Positions 47,922 to 57,245 of a stretch of 64,000 nucleotides of DNA are shown here, in pieces (the first letter of the stretch is position 1; every line of letters begins with the position of its first letter). Location: contig JADKIL010000003.1 of the NCBI GenBank assembly GCA_016721315.1, positions 620,001 through 684,000 of the forward strand, given 5' to 3'. Source of the DNA: Candidatus Villigracilis vicinus (GTDB lineage: Bacteria; Chloroflexota; Anaerolineae; Anaerolineales; Villigracilaceae). Under the pieces are notes generated by a model. That model did no database searches and was not told where the DNA came from. It saw only the letters and a program-made list of their open reading frames with translations. Both the position numbers and the translations under genes were made by a program.

Positions 47922-49337
47922 ATGGCAACAAAGAATAGCAAGACGAAGCCCAAGGGTAAGAGTCAGCCTGCAGGGACGAAACAGGTTGAAGTTAAACAAG
48001 AGGCGGCAGCATCCGGTGTAATGGGCTATCTGCCCGATGATACTCCGCCCGTCGGCGCGATGTTGAGCCTTGGCTTCCAACAGGTGCTGACAATGTTCCC
48101 AGCGACTGTGCTGGTGGCCGTGCTGACGAAGTTCGATGTCGGCGTGACTTTGCTGGCATCTGGCTTGGGAACCATCATTGCCCTGTTGGTTTCGCAACGC
48201 AAGATCCCCATGTATTACGGTTCATCATTTTCATATATTGCCGTGGTGGTGACGGCGATGAGTTTGTATGCGGGTGATTGTTTCGCCAGTGATGCCGCCT
48301 ATTGTGCCGAAGGGGTGCGACTGGTGCAAGTTGGCATCATTGGCACTGCTGTGGTTGAAATTTTGGTGGGCTTGCTGATCATGCGCGTAGGAAAAAGCGC
48401 GCTGGATAAAATCCTGCCCCCCATCGTTACCGGCTCAATGGCTGTCGTTATCGGTCTTGCTTTGGCTGGTGCTGCCTTGGGCATGGCAAGTGGAAACTGG
48501 TTGGTCGCATTCGTGACCTTAATAGCCACGGTTTTGTGTTCTGTCTTTTTACAAAATAAAGGTTTGCTCGGAATGCTGCCGATTCTGTTGGGCGCAGTGA
48601 TCGGTTATATCTTTTCTGCGATGCTCGGCGTGGTGGATTACAGTGTGATCGCCAATGCGGCTTGGTTCCGTGTGCCTGCCATTACCTTCCCCGCTTTCGG
48701 CGACCCGCGTGCATGGGAATTGGTGGTGAGCATTTCGTTGATCGCGATTGCCACCATCCCCGAATCGACGGCGCATCTGTATCAGATGAGTCTTTATATT
48801 GATACCCTCGCCGAAAAACTCGGACGCAAACCCTACAACATCAAAGAACTCATCGGCTTGAATCTCGTTGCCGATGGCGCAGATGACCTCGTGGTCGGGT
48901 TCCTCGGCGGCGCAGCGGGGACGAACTACGGTGAAAATAATTCACTGATGGCGATCACCCGCAACTACTCCATCCCGGTTTTGATGACGGCGGGTGTGAT
49001 GGCAATTCTGCTGGGCTTCGTCGGGAAGCTGGCGGGGTTGGTCAACTCCATTCCAGTCGCTGTGACGGGCGGACTCGCCATCTATCTCTTCGGCGTAATC
49101 GGTATGCAAGGCGTGGCACTCATTCAATCCGAAAAAGTGGATTTGTTCAACCCGAAGAATCTTGCAATTGGTTCCGCCATTTTGGTCTGCGGCATCGGCG
49201 GCAACCTCGGGCTTGAGAACGGACTCTTCCCCTTCACGGTACCGGTGGTCTTCCCGCAGGGCATTCCTGCCATCGTATTCGCTGCCATTGTGGGCATCCT
49301 GATGAATTTGGTCTTCGTAATTTTCAAGAAGGATTAG
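47922..49337 (+). CDS. uraA: Uracil/xanthine permease, NCS2 (SLC23) family
   Basis: 471 residues; ATG at 47922 preferred over 47916 because AGAGGAG is then 7 nt upstream. A Lys-rich N-terminal tail, then 14 expected helices. LSLGFQQVLTMFPATVLVAVL, KIPMYYGSSFSYIAVV and PPIVTGSMAVVIGLALAG are NCS2 motifs; IATIPESTAHLYQM contains the conserved Glu of helix 8, and GGAAGTNYGENNSLMAITRNY the helix 10 motif with the NYGEN sequence typical of uracil transporters. Imports uracil with protons. Confidence 0.9.
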   Translation: MATKNSKTKPKGKSQPAGTKQVEVKQEAAASGVMGYLPDDTPPVGAMLSLGFQQVLTMFPATVLVAVLTKFDVGVTLLASGLGTIIALLVSQRKIPMYYGSSFSYIAVVVTAMSLYAGDCFASDAAYCAEGVRLVQVGIIGTAVVEILVGLLIMRVGKSALDKILPPIVTGSMAVVIGLALAGAALGMASGNWLVAFVTLIATVLCSVFLQNKGLLGMLPILLGAVIGYIFSAMLGVVDYSVIANAAWFRVPAITFPAFGDPRAWELVVSISLIAIATIPESTAHLYQMSLYIDTLAEKLGRKPYNIKELIGLNLVADGADDLVVGFLGGAAGTNYGENNSLMAITRNYSIPVLMTAGVMAILLGFVGKLAGLVNSIPVAVTGGLAIYLFGVIGMQGVALIQSEKVDLFNPKNLAIGSAILVCGIGGNLGLENGLFPFTVPVVFPQGIPAIVFAAIVGILMNLVFVIFKKD

Positions 49338-49342
49338 CAACA

Positions 49343-49394
49343 GACCATAGACGATGGACAACTGACCATGGTCTATGGTCTATCGTCCATCGTC
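49343..49394. repeat. ACCATGGTC/ATCGTCCA family repeat after the permease
   Basis: Inverted words GACCATAGACGATGGAC and GTCTATCGTCCATCGTC flank CTGACCATGGTCTATG. Related to 19837, 32135 and 43276. Confidence 0.75.
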
Positions 49395-49438
49395 AAAAAA
49401 AGGTGACTGAGCCATCCCGGCATCAGTCACCTTTTTTT
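49395..49438. terminator. Bidirectional terminator between permease and desaturase
   Basis: A-run, GGTGACTGA/TCAGTCACC stem, T-run, between converging genes. Confidence 0.9.
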
Positions 49439-49459
49439 GATTCCATGTAAACAGCAGGA

Positions 49460-50470
49460 TTACGAGGTCTTCTGCGATTGCATCCTGTATTTCTTGATCG
49501 CATTCCAGCCGACGAGCATCTTTTCTTTTTCATCCCACAGGCGGAAGTACAACGACTTCAAACTATCGCGGAAGGTGAGCGGCTCGATCTGGAAGATGGG
49601 ATTCTCTTTATGGCATTGCTCCAATTTGTAATTGGGGATCTTCGGGCTGAGGTGATGGATGTGATGAAAACCGATATTGCCCGTGAACCATTGCAAGACC
49701 TTGGGAAGTTTATAGAAGGAGCTGCCATCCATACCGGCATTGAAGAAACTCCAATCCTTATGGCGTTCCCAATACGTGGGGTCGAAGTTGTGCTGCACAT
49801 AGAACAGCCACACACCCGCACCGCATGCCATTAACAAAATGGGCAGTTCCACCAGCACGTACGCCTGCCAGCCAATGATGTGGATCGTCCAACCAACAAA
49901 ACCGAGCAATGCCAGGTTCGTCCAGATCACACTGTTCTTCTCGCGCTTTCCTGCGCCTGGATCCCAAAAACGATGCGTCAGCACGAACACGATCGTTGCC
50001 CCGACCGTGAAGAGAATCAAGGGATTGCGCATGATGCGATAGCCGACCTTCTTGTACCAGGGTGCAGCGAGATATTCCTCTACTGTCATGGTATATACAT
50101 CACCGACACCACGGCGGTCGAGATCACCGGCTGTGGCATGGTGAATCGCATGTGAATGTTTCCAGTTGTAGTAGGGAGTCCACACCGCAGCGCCGAGCAG
50201 CAGCCCGAGGCGGTCATTGGCCAATTTACTCTCGAAGAACGAGCCGTGGCAGCAATCGTGAAAGATGATGAACATCCGCACCATGAACCCAGCAGCGGGG
50301 ATGGTTAACAGCAGTGTCAACCAATAGCCCACTTGCAGGCTGAAGTACGCGAGGTACCACAACACAAAAAAGGGAATGACCGAATTAAAGACCTGCCACA
50401 AACTGCGCCAGGTTTCGGGGTATGCATACTTGGCAACGATCGCTTGCCATTTGATTTTTCCAATGCTCAT
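49460..50470 (-). CDS. Membrane fatty acid desaturase
   Basis: 336 residues with four to six hydrophobic spans. Three histidine boxes bind the di-iron centre: HDCCHGSFF (about residue 70), HSHAIHHATAG (about 106) and NIGFHHIHHLSP (about 268). The form resembles omega-6/delta-12 or DesA-type acyl-lipid desaturases; regiospecificity is not predictable. It requires O2, so the organism meets oxygen. GGAGGTTTTACC precedes the ATG. Confidence 0.92.
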   Translation of the reverse strand: MSIGKIKWQAIVAKYAYPETWRSLWQVFNSVIPFFVLWYLAYFSLQVGYWLTLLLTIPAAGFMVRMFIIFHDCCHGSFFESKLANDRLGLLLGAAVWTPYYNWKHSHAIHHATAGDLDRRGVGDVYTMTVEEYLAAPWYKKVGYRIMRNPLILFTVGATIVFVLTHRFWDPGAGKREKNSVIWTNLALLGFVGWTIHIIGWQAYVLVELPILLMACGAGVWLFYVQHNFDPTYWERHKDWSFFNAGMDGSSFYKLPKVLQWFTGNIGFHHIHHLSPKIPNYKLEQCHKENPIFQIEPLTFRDSLKSLYFRLWDEKEKMLVGWNAIKKYRMQSQKTS

Positions 50471-50650
50471 GGTAAAACCTCCGGGTCTGAGTTTGGTATA
50501 TACAACAGCATTCCGAGACTGACGTTACGCGGAAATCCCGTATTCCTGAAAACACATCCCCTGAAATTCTACAGAGATTTAATCTTTTTCGAAATGCTTA
50601 CATTAATATCATACTGCAAATCAGTTAAAAATATCTGTGAACGAATTCCG

Positions 50651-50680
50651 TTTACAGTTCGCAGCATTTCGTCTTATACT
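50651..50680 (+). promoter_or_regulatory. Promoter of pyrC, leaderless type
   Basis: TTTACA at 50651-50656, 18-nt spacer, TATACT at 50675-50680, ending 6 nt before the ATG. Confidence 0.7.
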
Positions 50681-50686
50681 CGCCGC

Positions 50687-51751
50687 ATGCTAAAACTTCC
50701 CGGATTGATCGACCCGCATGTTCATGTGCGCGAACCAGGCGCCACTCACAAAGAGGATTGGGACACCGTCACTCAGGCAGCCCTCGCCGGTGGAGTGACC
50801 ACCCTCCTCGCCATGCCGAATACAAAACCGCCCATATTCGATGAAGCCACCCTCACTCTCGCGCTGGATGCCGCCAATGCCAAAGCCCGCTGCGACTATG
50901 GTCAATACATCGGTGCAGGTCCTGATAATGCAGATATTGCCGCCGCACTCGCGCCGAAAGCTGCCGGGCTAAAGATGTACCTCGACTCCACGTTTGGCGA
51001 GCTGCGCCTCGACGATATGACCCTGTGGATGCCTCACTTCCAAACGTTTCCCAAGTTGGCGCCGATGGTAATGCACGCAGAAAGCCGCACATTAGCTGCA
51101 GCGATCCTTTTTTCCACAATCTACGACCATCCCGTTCATATTGCACATGTTTCTTTAAAAGAGGAAATACTGCTCATCAAAGCCGCAAAAGAAAAAGGCA
51201 TCAAGGTTACCTGCGAGGTTTGCCCGCATCATTTGTTTCTTTCAACGGAAGATATCCCTGCAATATCACATGAGCACCCCGGCAGAGGCGAAGTCCGCCC
51301 GAGGTTAGCTACAAAAGAAGATGTCCACAGCCTGTGGACAAATCTGGATGTGATCGATTGCTTTGCCACAGACCACGCTCCACATACACTTTTAGAGAAA
51401 GATGGAGAGAATCCGCCTCCGGGCTTCCCCGGTTTGGAAACGATGCTTCCATTATTACTCACGGCTGTAGATGATGGACGATTAACCGTCGAAGATATTA
51501 GGCAAAAGCTTCATAACAACCCCAAACGCATCTTCAACCTGCCCGAACAGCCCGAAACCTGGGTGGAAGTAGATGAGAATGCCATTTACGAGATCAAAGC
51601 CACTGAGAGTTTCACCCGCTGTGGTTGGACTCCCTTTGAAGGTTGGAAGGTAAAAGGTAGAGTGACTAAGGTTGTTCTGCGCGGAAAGACGGCTTTTGAA
51701 GATGGGAAAGTGCTGGCAGAAGCAGGGTACGGAAAAAACATCCGTAGGTAG
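50687..51751 (+). CDS. pyrC: Dihydroorotase
   Basis: 354 residues from the ATG at 50687; the frame is open upstream but similarity starts here and a promoter lies just before. LPGLIDPHVHVREPGATHKEDW holds the zinc HxH; GLKMYLDST the possible carboxylated Lys; MVMHAES and HIAHVSL further zinc His; DCFATDHAPH the catalytic Asp. Converts carbamoyl aspartate to dihydroorotate. The other pyrimidine genes lie 3.5 kb further on; pyrB and carAB are not in the window. Confidence 0.93.
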   Translation: MLKLPGLIDPHVHVREPGATHKEDWDTVTQAALAGGVTTLLAMPNTKPPIFDEATLTLALDAANAKARCDYGQYIGAGPDNADIAAALAPKAAGLKMYLDSTFGELRLDDMTLWMPHFQTFPKLAPMVMHAESRTLAAAILFSTIYDHPVHIAHVSLKEEILLIKAAKEKGIKVTCEVCPHHLFLSTEDIPAISHEHPGRGEVRPRLATKEDVHSLWTNLDVIDCFATDHAPHTLLEKDGENPPPGFPGLETMLPLLLTAVDDGRLTVEDIRQKLHNNPKRIFNLPEQPETWVEVDENAIYEIKATESFTRCGWTPFEGWKVKGRVTKVVLRGKTAFEDGKVLAEAGYGKNIRR

Positions 51752-52387
51752 ATAAGGAAAGCGCCTCAGAATTAACGAATAAAGTGAAGCTGCTCCACAG
51801 ATGAATCCACAGTGTTGATTCTATCTGTGGATAAAGGTAAGGGGTGTTCTGTGCCATTCTTCACATATTGCACGTATAACTATCCGAAATATCTGTACCA
51901 AACCCCATATCTTGGGCTATTTGTTTAGACAAGAATATCTACCCAAGCCCTCCAACCTGTGGATAAGTGCCACTAATCTGTGGAAAAGTCCCCTCCCCTG
52001 TGGACAACACCGGCTTTTTGAAGGTAAAAGGTCTGACAACTCAATTCGGGCACACCCCCATATCTGGGGGGTGGTATTCCTAAAATCCAAGATATGGAAA
52101 ATTCTGTATAAGTCCGGTTTCATCCGCAAGAGATGTGGATAAGTTATCCAACATACACCCACAGTGTATGTAAAGTTTAATTAGCGCTACCAACCAAAGG
52201 CGTAGGGTGATGCGCATGCACTTCATCCATATATAGGGGTTGAATTGGGTTATCCACACTATCCACACCCCCTACTATTATTACGAAACCATTATCATAC
52301 TTATATACTGCTTGAATCCATTAAGGGATTACTGTAAAATCCACACAGTAAGTATTGTCCCCACTTTGCCAACCTTGGGAGGTTGCC
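51752..52387. other. Candidate chromosomal replication origin (oriC)
   Basis: A 636-bp gene-free stretch between pyrC and spoVS with clustered DnaA boxes. Perfect matches: TGTGGATAA at 51826, 51958 and 52134, and TTATCCACA at 52250. One-mismatch boxes: TGTGGAAAA 51979, TGTGGACAA 51999, CTATCCACA 52259. The stretch also has two CCCATATCT-type words (51904, 52058) and an AT-rich segment at about 52270-52345 that could be the unwinding element. dnaA, dnaN or rpmH are not adjacent, which leaves some doubt. Confidence 0.7.
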
Positions 52388-52663
52388 ATGGATATGATCA
52401 AAGTTTCAGCCAACTCCCGTACCTCTGCAGTCGCCGGGGCTATCGCCGGGGTGATTCGCGAACACAAACGGGCAGAAGTGCAAGCCATCGGAGCAGGCGC
52501 CGTCAATCAGGCAGTCAAAGCTTTGGTGCTTGCCACCAGTTACCTCAAGAATGATGGGATCGAAGTTGCCTGCGTCCCTGAGTTCGTAGATGTTGAGATC
52601 GAGGATAAGGTTCGAACCGCCATTAAACTGGTGATCGAGCCGCGTGTTCTTCCTAGTGCTTAA
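52388..52663 (+). CDS. spoVS: Stage V sporulation protein S family
   Basis: 91 residues, the usual size. IKVSANSRTSAVAGAIAGVIRE, VQAIGAGAVNQAVKALVLATSYL and KVRTAIKLVIEPR are the SpoVS (Alba-like) fold, a nucleic-acid-binding protein found also in non-sporulating phyla such as Chloroflexota and Deinococcus. GGGAGG lies 6 nt before the ATG. Position beside the DnaA-box cluster is notable. Confidence 0.93.
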   Translation: MDMIKVSANSRTSAVAGAIAGVIREHKRAEVQAIGAGAVNQAVKALVLATSYLKNDGIEVACVPEFVDVEIEDKVRTAIKLVIEPRVLPSA

Positions 52664-52669
52664 CAAATA

Positions 52670-52720
52670 AAGGGTGGATGCCATTTCTAAGATGGCACCC
52701 ACCCTTAACTTATTTATTTT
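52670..52720 (+). terminator. Terminator after spoVS
   Basis: A 15-bp stem with one mismatch (52670-52684 and 52692-52706) followed by a T-rich tail. Confidence 0.75.
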
Positions 52721-52839
52721 GCGAAATCAGGGTGGATTACGTGTGCCAGCCAAGGGTATAATTTTCGTGCGCGGATGCGCCTCAAGCTTCGCTGTGGGGT
52801 TTACCTGCCTGTGAGCTGACGCTGCGCCTTACCCTGCTT

Positions 52840-55227
52840 ATGCCAAACCGAAACAGGTTTTCCCGTTTCGCCCTCCTTCTGACTCTGCTCATGACCTTTT
52901 GCGCGGGAGTATTTTCTCCGCGCATGGAGAGTGTAGCAGCTAAACCTGTTTCATTATGCCCAAACCCAACTATAGCAAATTGGACTTTTCTTGGAGACAC
53001 GTTAGCTCCCGCTGAAGGAATTGGAATATTAACACCTGGAATAGGGCTGACTCAATCATTTGCATCTGGAAACCCAGACCGTGCCATCAGCCTTACAGGG
53101 TTTGGTGTACCGGTCGATACCAATGACTTGATAGAGATATCAGTTAATACTGACCAGTATATTGATATTGAACTTGGATTTGACTATCGATCGACTAGCA
53201 CTGGTCCTAAAAAACTGAATATTGAATACTCATCTGATGGGGTAACGTTTTTACCTTTTACAACAATAACGCTTACAAATGACAGTAATTTTCATCTGAT
53301 TCAACTGGATATGTCTTCTGTTACCAGTCTTAATGGAAACCCAAACATAAAATTCAGGATATATGGATACGATGCAACAAGCAGTGGAGGGACATTCCGT
53401 CTTGATAATGTGCTTGTTTCGGGGAAGTGTCCATATTTCCCTCTCAAACTCATAATCAATGAAATTGCCTGGGCAGGAACTGTTGCCTCTTCGGATGATG
53501 AGTGGATCGAGTTGTACAATCCGGGTTCTTCTTCAGTTGACCTTACTGGCTGGCGGCTCATTGCTGTTGATGGCAGCCCGGATATTACGCTTTCGGGTAT
53601 TCTTGCGGCAAATGATTATTATCTCCTTGAGCGCGGTAGCGATAATGCAGTGCAGGGGAATTTTGCAGACCTGGTCTTTACCGGCGACTTAGGCGATACA
53701 GGTGAAATTCTGCGCCTGCGCGCACCGGATGGAACGATCGTGGATACTGCCAATATAGGTGGTGGTTCATGGTATGCCGGAAGTTCGCTCCCTCCAAGGA
53801 GCATGGAACGTGTAGGTACAGTTGCTGATGGAAACCTATCTTGGACAACATTCCAAGGCGTGGGAAGCGCGGTTGATGCCGGTAATAACCCCATTCACGG
53901 TACGCCGGGTACATCCAATACAATGACCAATATTACGCCAACATTCACACCGTCCGTTACACCCTCGCCTACCAATACACCCACCTTTACCCCAACATTT
54001 ACACAAACTCCTTCCCATACCCCAACTGCCTCTGGGTTTCGTTCCGTTATCATTAATGAAATTGCCTGGGCGGGGACGGCTTCTTCACTTACGGATGATG
54101 AGTGGATTGAACTTTACAATCCGACAGCGCTTGAAGTGAATATCACCAACTGGCAGATTAAAGCAGCAGACGGTTCGCCGACTATTATCCTTTCCGGCAA
54201 GGTTCCAGCTGGAGGATATTTCCTTTTGGAACGTGGGGATAGTATTTCTGATGACAGTGCAATTTCTGATATTGCCGCCGACCAAATCTACACAAGCGGG
54301 TCACTTTCCAATACAGGTGAAGCGATCACTCTGTATGATGGTGCCAATACGGTCATCGACACAGCCAACGGCAATGGTGGTGCCTGGCCCAAGGGCAGCA
54401 GTTCCACATATGAAAGTATGGAGCGAACAGGGGCATCCGCTGAAAGTGATAGCGCCTGGCACACCAATACCAGTGCCAAGCGTAACGGTAAGAACGCCAA
54501 CGGCGGCGATATTCTTGGTACCCCAAAAAGCAGCAACTCGCCTGTAGCCGCCGCCACAGCAACAACCACCAGCGCACCCACCGCCACATCGGCACCCGAT
54601 AGTCTGGTCGTTGAGCCGCGGCCCATCATCAACGAGATCCTCGCGCGCCCCGGCTTTGACTGGAATCAAGACGGCGCAACAGATGTCTTTGATGAATTCA
54701 TCGAGATCAAAAACCTGACCGCTGTAGACATTTCCCTCAGTGGTTGGAAGCTGGATAAGCTCGGCTCCACCTCGTTCAGCCTGCCCTCCGGTACGCTCAA
54801 GCCCGGTGAGCGCATTATCTATTACAGCAAACAGACCAACCTCCTGCTCAGCGATGGCGGCGAAACCGTCCGACTGATCAACTCAAACGGCAAGATCTAT
54901 GATGCCTTCACCTATGACTTTGCCCGTACGGAAGACCGCTCTTTCTGCCGCCTGCCCGATGGCAACCCCGGCAATGCCTGGTTCGAAGATTGCACCCCCA
55001 CACCCAACCTCAGCAACACTCGTGAAGGCAGCGCTCCGAATTCTGTAAATGGCAGCCCTTCCCCAGTCTGCAATTTGCCCGATACCATTCCCTTCGAATT
55101 TTTCCTGCCCGAGTGCAATGGCTACGGCGCAGACATTTGGAGCCCGTCCTACTGGGACCAACTGACAGCAGGATTCAAAACCTGGATCACGGACAAATCA
55201 AGCAAGTGGGATACGTTCATTGAGTAA
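52840..55227 (+). CDS. Exported protein with three lamin-tail domains
   Basis: 795 residues. Signal peptide (~8-35, RFALLLTLLMTFCAGVFS), a beta-sandwich-like region (~45-195), then lamin-tail domains at about 200-345 (LIINEIAWAGTVASSDDEWIE), 395-545 (VIINEIAWAGTASSLTDDEW) and 590-695 (PIINEILARPGFDWNQDGAT). Thr/Pro-rich spacers (TPTFTPSVTPSPTNTP; TATTTSAPTATSAP) separate them. LTD proteins of Chloroflexota are thought to be surface or secreted; Cys pairs near the end suggest disulfides. Function unknown. TATAAT at 52757-52762 is the likely -10 box, giving a ~70-nt leader. Confidence 0.85.
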   Translation: MPNRNRFSRFALLLTLLMTFCAGVFSPRMESVAAKPVSLCPNPTIANWTFLGDTLAPAEGIGILTPGIGLTQSFASGNPDRAISLTGFGVPVDTNDLIEISVNTDQYIDIELGFDYRSTSTGPKKLNIEYSSDGVTFLPFTTITLTNDSNFHLIQLDMSSVTSLNGNPNIKFRIYGYDATSSGGTFRLDNVLVSGKCPYFPLKLIINEIAWAGTVASSDDEWIELYNPGSSSVDLTGWRLIAVDGSPDITLSGILAANDYYLLERGSDNAVQGNFADLVFTGDLGDTGEILRLRAPDGTIVDTANIGGGSWYAGSSLPPRSMERVGTVADGNLSWTTFQGVGSAVDAGNNPIHGTPGTSNTMTNITPTFTPSVTPSPTNTPTFTPTFTQTPSHTPTASGFRSVIINEIAWAGTASSLTDDEWIELYNPTALEVNITNWQIKAADGSPTIILSGKVPAGGYFLLERGDSISDDSAISDIAADQIYTSGSLSNTGEAITLYDGANTVIDTANGNGGAWPKGSSSTYESMERTGASAESDSAWHTNTSAKRNGKNANGGDILGTPKSSNSPVAAATATTTSAPTATSAPDSLVVEPRPIINEILARPGFDWNQDGATDVFDEFIEIKNLTAVDISLSGWKLDKLGSTSFSLPSGTLKPGERIIYYSKQTNLLLSDGGETVRLINSNGKIYDAFTYDFARTEDRSFCRLPDGNPGNAWFEDCTPTPNLSNTREGSAPNSVNGSPSPVCNLPDTIPFEFFLPECNGYGADIWSPSYWDQLTAGFKTWITDKSSKWDTFIE

Positions 55228-55230
55228 AAT

Positions 55231-55266
55231 AAGACCCGGAAGGTTATCAAAACCTTTCGGGTCTTT
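55231..55266 (+). terminator. Terminator before pyrF
   Basis: AAGACCCGGAAGGTT pairs with AACCTTTCGGGTCTT and TTT follows. Confidence 0.8.
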
Positions 55267-55280
55267 TCATAAGGAGCACC

Positions 55281-56114
55281 ATGGAAACTTTTTTCTCATT
55301 TCTTGAAAAACGCGTTGACGATTGTTCCTCCCTTTTGTGTGTGGGACTCGACCCGCACATCTCCGACCTCCCAAGCCCCACTGCCGCTTCTGCGCTAAAG
55401 TTCAGCCTGAATCTTGTTCAACAGACCGCGCGCTACGCTGCAGCCTTCAAACCCAACGTTGCCTTCTTTGAAGTCTTCGGCGCCGAAGGGTGGACGGCCC
55501 TCAAAGAGGTGATCGAAGCCATCAACGCAGAATCAGACCGGTTGGGTTCGCGCATCCCCATCATCCTGGATGCGAAGCGGGGCGATATTTCCTCCACGGC
55601 TGAAGCATATGCCCAGGCTGCTTTTGAGCACCTCGGCGCCGATTGCATTACGTTGAATCCATATCTTGGAAAAGACTCGGTTGAGCCGTTCCTCGGTTAT
55701 TCACAGAAGGGTGTCTTTCTGCTGTGCAAGACCTCCAATGCCGGTTCAATGGATGTGCAGAATCTACTCGTCATGCCGATGGGTTCAGATATGCCCATGC
55801 CTTTGTATATTTACATTGCCAAACTTGCTCAACAATGGAACGAGAAGAATAACGTAGGGCTTGTTGTCGGTGCGACTCACCCCCAGATCATGGAAATGAT
55901 CCGCGCTGCCGTGCCGGATTTATGGTTTCTTTCACCTGGTGTTGGCGCTCAAGGCGGCGAGTTGGAAGTTACCCTCAAAGCAGGTCTGCGGGCAGATGGC
56001 AAAGGGATATTGCTGCCCATCTCGCGTGCCATTTCCCGTGCTGATAACCCCGGTAAAGCTGCAGCAGAGATACGCGATGAGATATTGCGTGTCAAACGTG
56101 AAATGAAAAAATAG
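55281..56114 (+). CDS. pyrF: Orotidine 5'-phosphate decarboxylase, long (type 2) form
   Basis: 277 residues. LLCVGLDPHISDLP, FKPNVAFFEVFG and the catalytic IILDAKRGDISSTAEAYAQA (Lys-Arg-Asp) are type 2 features; GLVVGATHPQIMEMIR and SPGVGAQGG complete the phosphate site. Last step of UMP synthesis. AAGGAGCACC precedes the ATG; pyrE begins 8 bp after the stop. Confidence 0.95.
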   Translation: METFFSFLEKRVDDCSSLLCVGLDPHISDLPSPTAASALKFSLNLVQQTARYAAAFKPNVAFFEVFGAEGWTALKEVIEAINAESDRLGSRIPIILDAKRGDISSTAEAYAQAAFEHLGADCITLNPYLGKDSVEPFLGYSQKGVFLLCKTSNAGSMDVQNLLVMPMGSDMPMPLYIYIAKLAQQWNEKNNVGLVVGATHPQIMEMIRAAVPDLWFLSPGVGAQGGELEVTLKAGLRADGKGILLPISRAISRADNPGKAAAEIRDEILRVKREMKK

Positions 56115-56122
56115 GAGACATC

Positions 56123-56743
56123 ATGAACAATGAATTGAACATTACCGACCCAACCTTAACCGCCCTAGCCGACGGACTCCTTGAAGCGGGCTGTATCAAG
56201 TTCGGCGAATTTACGCTCAAGTCCGGGCTGAAATCGCCCATCTATATTGACCTGCGTTATATCATCTCATTTCCAAAATTACTGGAGCAGATCGGTGCGG
56301 CATATCTGCCTTTGTTAAAAGAGCTAAAGTTCAGCCGGATTGCTGGTCTGCCTTATGCGGCGATCCCGATCGCCACGGCGGTCTCTTTGCAGGGTGGATA
56401 CCCCATGATCTATCCGCGCAAGGAAGTGAAAACATATGGCACCAAAGCTGAGATCGAAGGTGAATACCATGCGGGTGAGACGGTTGTTGTGATCGATGAT
56501 CTTGCCACCACTGGCGGCAGCAAATTCGAAGCCATCGAAAAACTGACCGGGGTTGGTCTGGTAGTGAAGGATGTGGTCGTCCTGGTGGACAGGCAATCCG
56601 GCGCGAAAGAGTCATTGGAGCAGGCAGGGTACACTCTGCATGCCGTGCTGACCATCACCCAATTGTTGACTCATTGGGAGGGGAACGGCAAGGTCTCCAA
56701 AGAAAAGATCGAAGAGACCCGGGCATTTTTGAAGCAGGCTTAA
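56123..56743 (+). CDS. pyrE: Orotate phosphoribosyltransferase
   Basis: 206 residues. FGEFTLKSGLKSPIYIDLRY is the orotate-binding N-terminus and VVVIDDLATTGGSK the PRPP motif; YPRKEVKTYGTKAEIEG forms the flexible loop. Adds ribose 5-phosphate to orotate. AGGAGACATC before the ATG; its stop overlaps the next start (TAATG). Confidence 0.95.
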   Translation: MNNELNITDPTLTALADGLLEAGCIKFGEFTLKSGLKSPIYIDLRYIISFPKLLEQIGAAYLPLLKELKFSRIAGLPYAAIPIATAVSLQGGYPMIYPRKEVKTYGTKAEIEGEYHAGETVVVIDDLATTGGSKFEAIEKLTGVGLVVKDVVVLVDRQSGAKESLEQAGYTLHAVLTITQLLTHWEGNGKVSKEKIEETRAFLKQA

Positions 56744-57195
56744 TGTCCTGGAAAATTTTTGAGACCCAAGCCCCAGAGCTTGCTGACTTTGCAAGAGCGC
56801 GGCTGCATAACGAAGTTGCATATCTTGCCACGAGTCGTAAAGATGGCTCGCCACGTGTGCATCCATTCACACCGATCATCGGTGAGGGACATTTTTTCGT
56901 TTTCATGGAACCCACTTCACCCAAAGGAAAAGACCTTCGCCGTGACCCGCGCTTTGCTTTGCATTGTTCCGTTGCTGATACAAGCGGTACAAGCGGCGAG
57001 GTTTTTCTCTCAGGCAGGGCGGTGTTTATCGAAGATGCAGCCTTGCGCGGTGCAGCTGAGCGCGTCTCGCCTTACAAACCGGCGGAACGATATATCCTTT
57101 TTGAGTTGTATCCTGAACATGTCACGATCACGGAATATCCGGATGGCGGCGGACCTGCACGCAGATTTTGGAAAAAGTTACCCGGACATTCCTGA
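56743..57195 (+). CDS. Pyridoxamine 5'-phosphate oxidase-like flavin-binding protein
   Basis: 150 residues. LHNEVAYLATSRKDGSPRVHPFTPII and GHFFVFMEPTSPKGKDLRRDPR are the split-barrel PNPOx/Rv1155-like core that binds FMN or F420. It lacks the full PdxH C-terminal block, so it is not the vitamin B6 enzyme; F420-dependent reductases of this fold are common in F420 users. Coupled to pyrE by a TAATG overlap, although a pyrimidine role is not evident. Confidence 0.85.
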   Translation: MSWKIFETQAPELADFARARLHNEVAYLATSRKDGSPRVHPFTPIIGEGHFFVFMEPTSPKGKDLRRDPRFALHCSVADTSGTSGEVFLSGRAVFIEDAALRGAAERVSPYKPAERYILFELYPEHVTITEYPDGGGPARRFWKKLPGHS

Positions 57196-57245
57196 AATAA
57201 GATAAAGAACAAGTTAGGCTTTGAGTGTATCCCGTGGGAGGGAAA

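Noticed and set aside
51904..52090. Plasmid-type iterons at the CCCATATCT words
   Set aside because: Only two imperfect copies and no rep gene; DnaA boxes explain the region better.
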